Shown: positions 57,992 to 64,000 of the stretch, in pieces
Numbering within the stretch: the first letter of the stretch is position 1
How the letters are laid out: every line of letters begins with the position of its first letter
NCBI GenBank assembly: GCA_032358165.1
Contig: JAALGY010000036.1
Coordinates: 372,001-436,000, forward strand
Direction: 5' to 3'
Length of the DNA: 64,000 nucleotides
Origin: Diplosphaera chodatii
Lineage: Eukaryota > Chlorophyta > Trebouxiophyceae > Prasiolales > Stichococcaceae
Made by a program: the position numbers and the translations under genes
The notes under the pieces: generated by a model
Told to the model about the DNA's origin: nothing
Databases searched by the model: none
What the model saw: only the letters and a program-made list of their open reading frames with translations

Positions 57992-60900
57992 ATGCCGGCA
58001 GTTCTGATGCCGTCACGCGAGCAACCGGATGCACAGCCCTTCAAGCCAGCCCAAGGCTCGGTGCCTGCTGCCAGCTGCACGCAGCCGCTGGATGGGCCCG
58101 ACGACGACGAGTTGCACGGCGAGATCAGCTCACAGCCAGACCCGCCACACACCCAGATGGTGTTCATTGCCACACAGCTGGTGGAGCAGCCCGAGACAGC
58201 CTCTGCGACGGCCGGTGCTGCGGCGGTGGCAGCAGACGGTACAGCTTCAACACCGCAGCCAGTACAACACGCTGGCGGTACTGCTGGCGTGTGTGATACT
58301 GCTGGTGATGGGAGTGCCGCCTCGCTGAAGGTGGCGTGGCTGGCCACAGAGGTGCAGCTGGAGCCGTCGCCGCAATTGCAGAGCACGTCTGAGGTGGCTG
58401 CACAGCCTGCCGCCGACCTCATGCCGCACAGCAATGGCACAGCACCAGGCGGAGGTCCGCATAAGCGGGAGGCGGTCATCGCTGTGCAGACTCCGGAGGC
58501 AGCTGCCGCCGCTTTGCAGCAAGGCGGTGTATTTGGCATGCCTGGCGGCATGCCATCACAGCACGCACCAGTCGCCAGCACCCCTGTACTGACAGCCGCA
58601 GCAGGCGCAGCTGCTGCAGTCATTGCTACCGCAGCATCAGCTGAGCAGGAGCATGCCAGCGCGCCGGCTGTCACAGCACTGGTGCCACTGCATATTGGCT
58701 GTGGTGACGGCCACCCCAGCCAGGTGCAGGCGCTGACGCACGTGCACGACTCCCAGGCGGTGCGTGAGCTGCTCACGTCCCAGGTCCCCGGCGCCCCCGC
58801 CGCCGCCGTATTTGCTGTACCCAGTGCCTCGGATGCGCCGTTGCCACTACCCGCCACGCCACATGTGCCAGCCAACGCTGCTGTCAGCCGGCTGGCGGCC
58901 GACATGCACCGAGCAAATGAGCAGGCTGGCCTCAGCTATGTGGATGTCTGCACGACGGTGGCTGCAGTCGCTGACCATGAGGCCATCGACCCGAAGGTGC
59001 AGCTGCTGATGCTTTTCACTGCTGTTTCCTCCACTGCTCCTGCTTTCAGGCTATTGTGTAGAACACCCCCCTGCTTGCCTGAGCGTTCCAGGCTCTGCCA
59101 ATCCTCGTCGCTCCCCATGCAGGCGGTGGCGCAGCTCGAGGGCCTGGTGTGCTGTGCACGGCACGACGGTCCCCTCGACCCACTGACATTTGATGGCGGG
59201 GCTCCTGCCGAGTCGCTCGGTGGCCTGGGCGCTGACTCCAAGGTATCTGCAGCAGCAGGGGGCCAGCCACGGTCCATTGTCATAGGTTTGATCGTCTGGG
59301 TCAGGTGTTCTGATGTAGCAGAAGCCCGTGATTGATCAAACGTTGTTGGGGTGCTGTGACGCAGGCAACAGAGCCAGAGTCCCCGCCTGTAGGCCTGCTG
59401 GAGTACACTGGGTCAGAGGAGCCAATTGGCCACACCCTCAGCAAGTTACCGCAGGCGCCCAACAGCATGCAGACGGCCGCTGGCCCCAGCCAGCTGCAGC
59501 CCACAGCCGCGCTGACAGCCATGTGCGACACACTGGCGCCATCGCTTGGGCGTCAGCCGGAGAGCGACATCAGCGGCGGTGGCTTTCTGCCCTCTGGCGA
59601 GCAGGCCCCCGTGCAGCAAACAGGGCTGCCAGGCACACAGGATGCATGTGCAGCAGCAGCGTCTTCGCAGTTGGGAATGCATCCAGCAGCAGACGCCAGC
59701 GGTGCTGTCCTGCCTGCACCCGCCACGCCAGCAGGTGACAACAAGCAGGACGGTTCGCTGAGCCTGCGGCTGACGGCCGGGCTGTCGGACCAGATCAGAG
59801 ACACGCCGCAGCCGTGGCTGCCTGCCACCGGCCAAGTGGCAGCGGGGACAGCGGCACCTGCAGCTGTGCAGCCGGCGCCTGCCACCGAAGTCGCCAGCCA
59901 GGCCCCCAGCATCCTGACGGCCTCCTTCGCACCTCTCGCGGCCACTCCGGCAGACGCGCCGGTGGCGGACCAGCAGCAGCGGGCCCCCGAGTCCCAGGTG
60001 CAGCCAGCGGCCGGCCTCCTGGCTCTTGCCAGCCCGCCCGCTGCCGCGCGGGCGGCTGCCAGCAAGGATGCCGTGCCGGCAGGTGCACCCGAGGTGCCAG
60101 CCTCCGCGCACCAACAGCTGCATCACACGGCGTCCCAGACCCAGGACATGTGCAGCCCAGATGTGCCTGCTGCCCCGGGCATCGCCTCGAGTGCCCAGGT
60201 GACTGCACAGCGCTGGCAGGACATGCCTGTGCGATGGGTTCCTCGGTATGTGGTTTATGTCGAAAGTGCCAGCTTGCATGGCAACAATTCAAGTGCATGG
60301 GCGGGGTGGCCTTGATCGTAAGACGCTGTGATGCTGCGGTCCGGCAGGAGGTTTCCTCCCGTTCGCGCTCGCCTGCTGCTGACGGCGGCGCTCCTGTGGC
60401 TGACACGCAGCTGCCGCCCGCCACCCAGCGGCCTGCCGCCACATCCCAGGTGCTCGCTCGAACCTTGCGTTGTCTTCTGTCTGTCCTGACGAACAGGTTC
60501 TACACCAGGGCGGCTGATCTGCGGGTTCCGCGGGGTCATGGCAGCTGGGATGTGCACAGGGTGCAAGGCTTGGTGTGTCCTCAAGAGTGTCTCCTCGGTG
60601 ATGCAGGCGCCTGCGGCAGCCACGCAGTTCGATTCCCTGCTGGCTGCCGAACAGCTGCAGCACCTGCACCAGGCGGAGGAGCATGATCCCACCTCAGCAG
60701 TTGCGGCCACTCCAGAGGCAGAGGCGGCAGCGGCTGCGCAGCCTGCGCTGCCCCGGGCACCAGCAGCAGCGGCTCATGTGGGGGATGTCCCCGCTGCGCA
60801 GCATGGCGCCGCTGCAGTGAGCAACACAGGGCCACTCTGCTCCTGGGTGTCCATCACCCAGCAGGACCGCGTCCGCAGGTGCGCTATCACGTTCATGCTG

Positions 60901-61208
60901 GTTCTTAGTTGCCCTACCTGTTGGCATGAATGCACAAGCGCCGGTGCACCTGGCACCATCCCATGTGCACCTCAGTCTGGAGGCAGCTATCGCATGTCCA
61001 ATGCCAGTCTGCAGTGTCAACTGCACATGTGTTGCAAGATAGGCAGCGGGAGAGCGGCAGCGCGCCTGGCTCCACTGGCAAGCGCGGCAGCTCCAGCGGT
61101 GAGGTCGCCCAGCGGCGCGGCTGCCAGCATGGCACTGCAGGGGGTGCGGTCAGCCCGAATCCACCAGACCACAGCCCACGCCCCGTCGACACAGCACAGC
61201 CTGGCCGT

Positions 61209-61243
<35 letters not shown>

Positions 61244-64000
61244 GCACCCGCAGCTGCAGCAGACAGCTGTGGTGCGGGACGCACTGCCCACAGAGGAGCA
61301 ACTGCCGACCGCTGCGGCGGCGGCCGGTCCGGCTGCAGAGGCGGTGCAGGATGTGCCGATGCCCGATGCTGAGGAGGCAGACGGTGAGCGCGGCCACAGC
61401 GAGCCTGACGAGCCCCGAACAGCTGCCAGTCGCAGACAGAAGGTATACTATCTCGCGCTCACACACTGCCCTGTTTGTCGTGCGGCATTGGTGCTATCTT
61501 GATGCTCTCACAACGATCTGCTGCAGGTCTGTAGTCCACCTTGACGACCTCTACCATTGCGCATTTGTCACTCCTGCTATCTGTTTGGGCCGGTGCAGGC
61601 CAGTGCGCAGCGTAGGCAGCGGCCCCCGCCGGCGGTGCCGCCGCAGATCCGCGATGTGCGCCGGGAGCTGCAGACCTCGTCGCAGCTGGGTCGCCCCTCT
61701 GCAGGTCGACGGCCTGCCGCTGCCACTGGTGCAGCTGCCGGGGCAGGTAGCGCTCGGGCCGGAGCTGCCGCCAAGCGCATCGCCGTCGATAAGGCCGCTG
61801 TCCAGCTGGCACCGCCTCTGCAGCAGGATGCTGCAGAGGCGATGTTGGGCCGGCAGCAAGCTGAGGCGCGCCGGCGCATGTCGCTGCCGGCGGGTGGCGC
61901 GGCGGGCGCGGGGGACGCGGCTGTGGTGCGAAGGGGAGCCAAGCGCCGCCTCAGCATGGGCGCCGGCCCCCTGAACCCCAACGAATACGGAGATGCCAGC
62001 GATGATCCTTACGGGTGTGCCACTGAGACCCTACTGTCGCTCCGATGCTCTTGCTGAGGTGGGTTGGGTCGTGCCTTGCAGTGGCCATCACCCACTGCAA
62101 TGCGCCTTGGCGTGTCCTCGCAGTACCCTGAGCGGCTGTCCGTGCAGGGTGTGCATGCTCAGCACGGTGGCCTGTCGTGCAGGTTCCCCGACACAGGCAA
62201 CACGCAGCCGGATGCAGCCTTCGACCAGCTGGTGGCATCCTCGCCGCCGAGGAGGCTGGCCACCACGGCAGCTCGGACGCGGGCGACCGACCCCGCAGCC
62301 GCCAAGCCCGCCACATCCGCGACTCGGGGTCGGTCCGAAGAGGCCCCATCTGGAACGCCCAGGGCCGGCACTTCCGCACCTGGAGCAGGGGCCGCCTCGC
62401 CGAGGCCCCGCGGCCGCAAGCGCGCCGCCGCCAGGTCCCCGGCCACCTCCCCGTCGCCGGCAAAGCGGCGGCTGCAGCTGAGCGCGAGCGAGGGGCGGCC
62501 CAGGCGGTCGGCGGCGGGGGCGGCGCCCGTGGTCCCGCTGGCGCAGCAGCGCGCCCCGCGCACATGCAGGCAGCCCGCCCGCTTCGGCACGCCGGCGCAG
62601 GACTCACAGGATGTGCCGCTGCGGTGGGGCCGCCGCTCCAGCAGCCGGCCCCCCCCTCGCCGGTGGGTGTCGCAGCCGCAGCACGCTGTGCACCCTGTAG
62701 CACGGTCAGCACCGCGCGATGCTGGTGGTGTGCTGCACACGACTGTACATCGCGTTTGCGTGCGTGGGGACCAGCGCTCCAGCAGTTCTTTCAAAGCATT
62801 TGGTGGGTTTGCAGGGCGCTCAGCAGCCCGCCGTTCAGCCCAGATGACGATGAGCCGACGGACATCGCGGAAGCGCTGCTGCCAGCCGCGACGCCCGGTG
62901 GCTCAGCTCAGCTGCCAGCACCAGAGGCGCAGTCTCCATCACAGGAGCCCAGCAGTGGCATGGACCACGAGGAGGCAGAGCCTTCCGCCCCTGCTGCTGA
63001 GGTGCGGCTTGAGCTTGATGCATGCTGTGTGTTCTTCCGACATGTCATGGTTGCCATCCTCGTGCCGTCATGGTTCCTCAAGGTGATAACCCACCTCAGC
63101 AGCTTGCGATGGCATATGCAGCATTTCCTGCAACCCGATGTGCAATGCACTGCACGCAGGCGCAGGGCAGCGAGCCAGCTTCACAGGCGGGGCGCGCCCC
63201 AAAGCTGGGCTGCTCCAAGTGCCGCTACTCCAGGGGCGGGTGCGGGCAGTGTCGCGTGGCACACGAGGACCCGCCTCAGGCAAGTCGCTGGTTTCATCAT
63301 TTGTTTTGCTATGAGGACACTGGGCATTCCCTGGCTCACCATGTGAGCAGCGTGATGGTGTCAACTTCCGCCATGCACTACCCGCAGATAGGTTCGTACC
63401 GATGTGAGCTGATTGACCACCACGACAGGCTCGGCCCGGCCAGCCAGAGGCGCCGCAGCCTGCGCCGGCCGGCGGTCGGACGCGGCGCATGAAGCGCCTG
63501 AGCGAGCTGGTCCCACTGCCGGCGGAGCGGCCGCAGAGCCGGCGCAGCAGCGGCGCCCAGCCGGCAGCGGAGGCAGCTGACGCAGCGGCTGCGGCGGGGG
63601 CAGGCCCCCCGCTCCCGGCGCCGCAGCGGCGGAGGCGGTCGTCGGCCGGCACAGCGCTGCAGGGCATCTGGTCTGGCAGCGGCGGCGTGTTTGGCGGCAA
63701 GGTGAGCGGTCATGTCCACCCGCAACCCAGCGCTGCAGATGAGTTCAGACCCCCTCCTTCTCAGCAAAAGCGTGCCATACGATATCCACCTGTTGATGCT
63801 GCTTTCTCCGAGCTCGTCGCCTGTGCGCTGCAGGGGTTCCTGGTCACGGGGCTGTCGGACAGCTCTGGCAACAAGCGCTGGGTGGAGCAGACCATCAAGG
63901 CGCATGGCGGCATGGTGCTGCACGATGTGCCCGCCGTCGAGGTGTGGGCGTCGGCACGCACCTTGCAGGGATGCTGCCAGCCACCCTCGCCTGCCACTCT
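57992..64000 (+). CDS. Large disordered nuclear protein with BRCT domain and CxxC pair (partial)
   Basis: The first clear exons are 57992-58996, 59123-59242 and 59365-60245, then about 60350-60450, 60607-60878, 61043-61442, 61599-62014, 62183 to about 62660, 62817-63000, 63165-63277 and 63426-63701. Most of it is Ala/Gln/Pro/Ser-rich and disordered, with a Q10 run near 61210, basic RGRKRAAAR and KRRLQLS patches that look like nuclear signals, and FGTPAQDSQDVPLRWGR. Near 63200 is GCSKCRYSRGGCGQCR (CxxC-x6-CxxC). After an intron the last exon (about 63832) begins FLVTGLSDSSGNKRWVEQTI with AHGGMVLHDVP, the first strand, helix and GG turn of a BRCT domain, and then the window ends. The layout recalls 53BP1/MDC1-like damage mediators, but that is inference. 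Junctions after 60245 are approximate. Confidence 0.65.

Overview
This is nuclear DNA of a green alga. The genes are broken by many short introns, mostly GT-AG with GCAG/CAG acceptors. The DNA is GC-rich and full of TGCA and CAG words. Several genes have the chlorophyte poly(A) word TGTAA 40-250 bp after the stop. The gene set fits a core chlorophyte and probably a trebouxiophyte (inference): a PKA catalytic subunit and CDC14, which land plants lack; an RWP-RK factor; a plant-type nucleoplasmin/HD2-like protein; and plastid proteins (CURT1-like, TilS, MsrB). No organism name can be read from the sequence.

Layout. 0-3 kb: first exon(s) of a PP2C phosphatase running off the left edge, then a SWIM zinc-finger protein (both minus). 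3.5-9.3 kb: PKA catalytic subunit (-) head to head with the tRNA methylthiotransferase CDKAL1 (+). 9.9-12.9 kb: AP-4 sigma (+), RWP-RK factor (-), an unresolved gene (-). 13.4-21.5 kb: DUF924 protein (+), nucleoplasmin/HD2-like protein (-), THUMP protein TAN1 (+), MsrB (-), TIM22 (+). 21.7-30.8 kb: CH_2-domain polyQ protein (-), TilS (+), CD​C14 (-). 30.8-33.5 kb: gene-poor DNA with a decayed PIF/Harbinger transposase. 33.5-37.4 kb: two tandem dienelactone-hydrolase paralogues (+). 37.6-43.8 kb: SERINC/TMS1 (-), then AP-4 mu (+). 44.6-51.8 kb: a MYST histone acetyltransferase (+), a coiled-coil gene (-), a decayed tandem copy of the acetyltransferase, and an island of GTCCTG/CAGGAC hairpins. 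52-57 kb: CURT1/CAAD thylakoid protein and the tRNA ligase RTCB (both +). 58-64 kb: a large disordered nuclear protein with a BRCT domain, running off the right edge.

I rebuilt exons by hand from reading frame, splice consensus and family alignment from memory. For most genes the exon lengths sum to a whole number of codons and give the usual family length. The most striking observations are: about 5% GC-AG introns, including GT/GC donor switching between the two hydrolase paralogues; a tandem acetyltransferase pseudogene whose last exon is almost identical to the parent while the other exons are badly decayed; an unusual hairpin island joined to that copy; and several unusual domain combinations. 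Four tRNA-maturation genes and two AP-4 subunits also lie in the same 64 kb.
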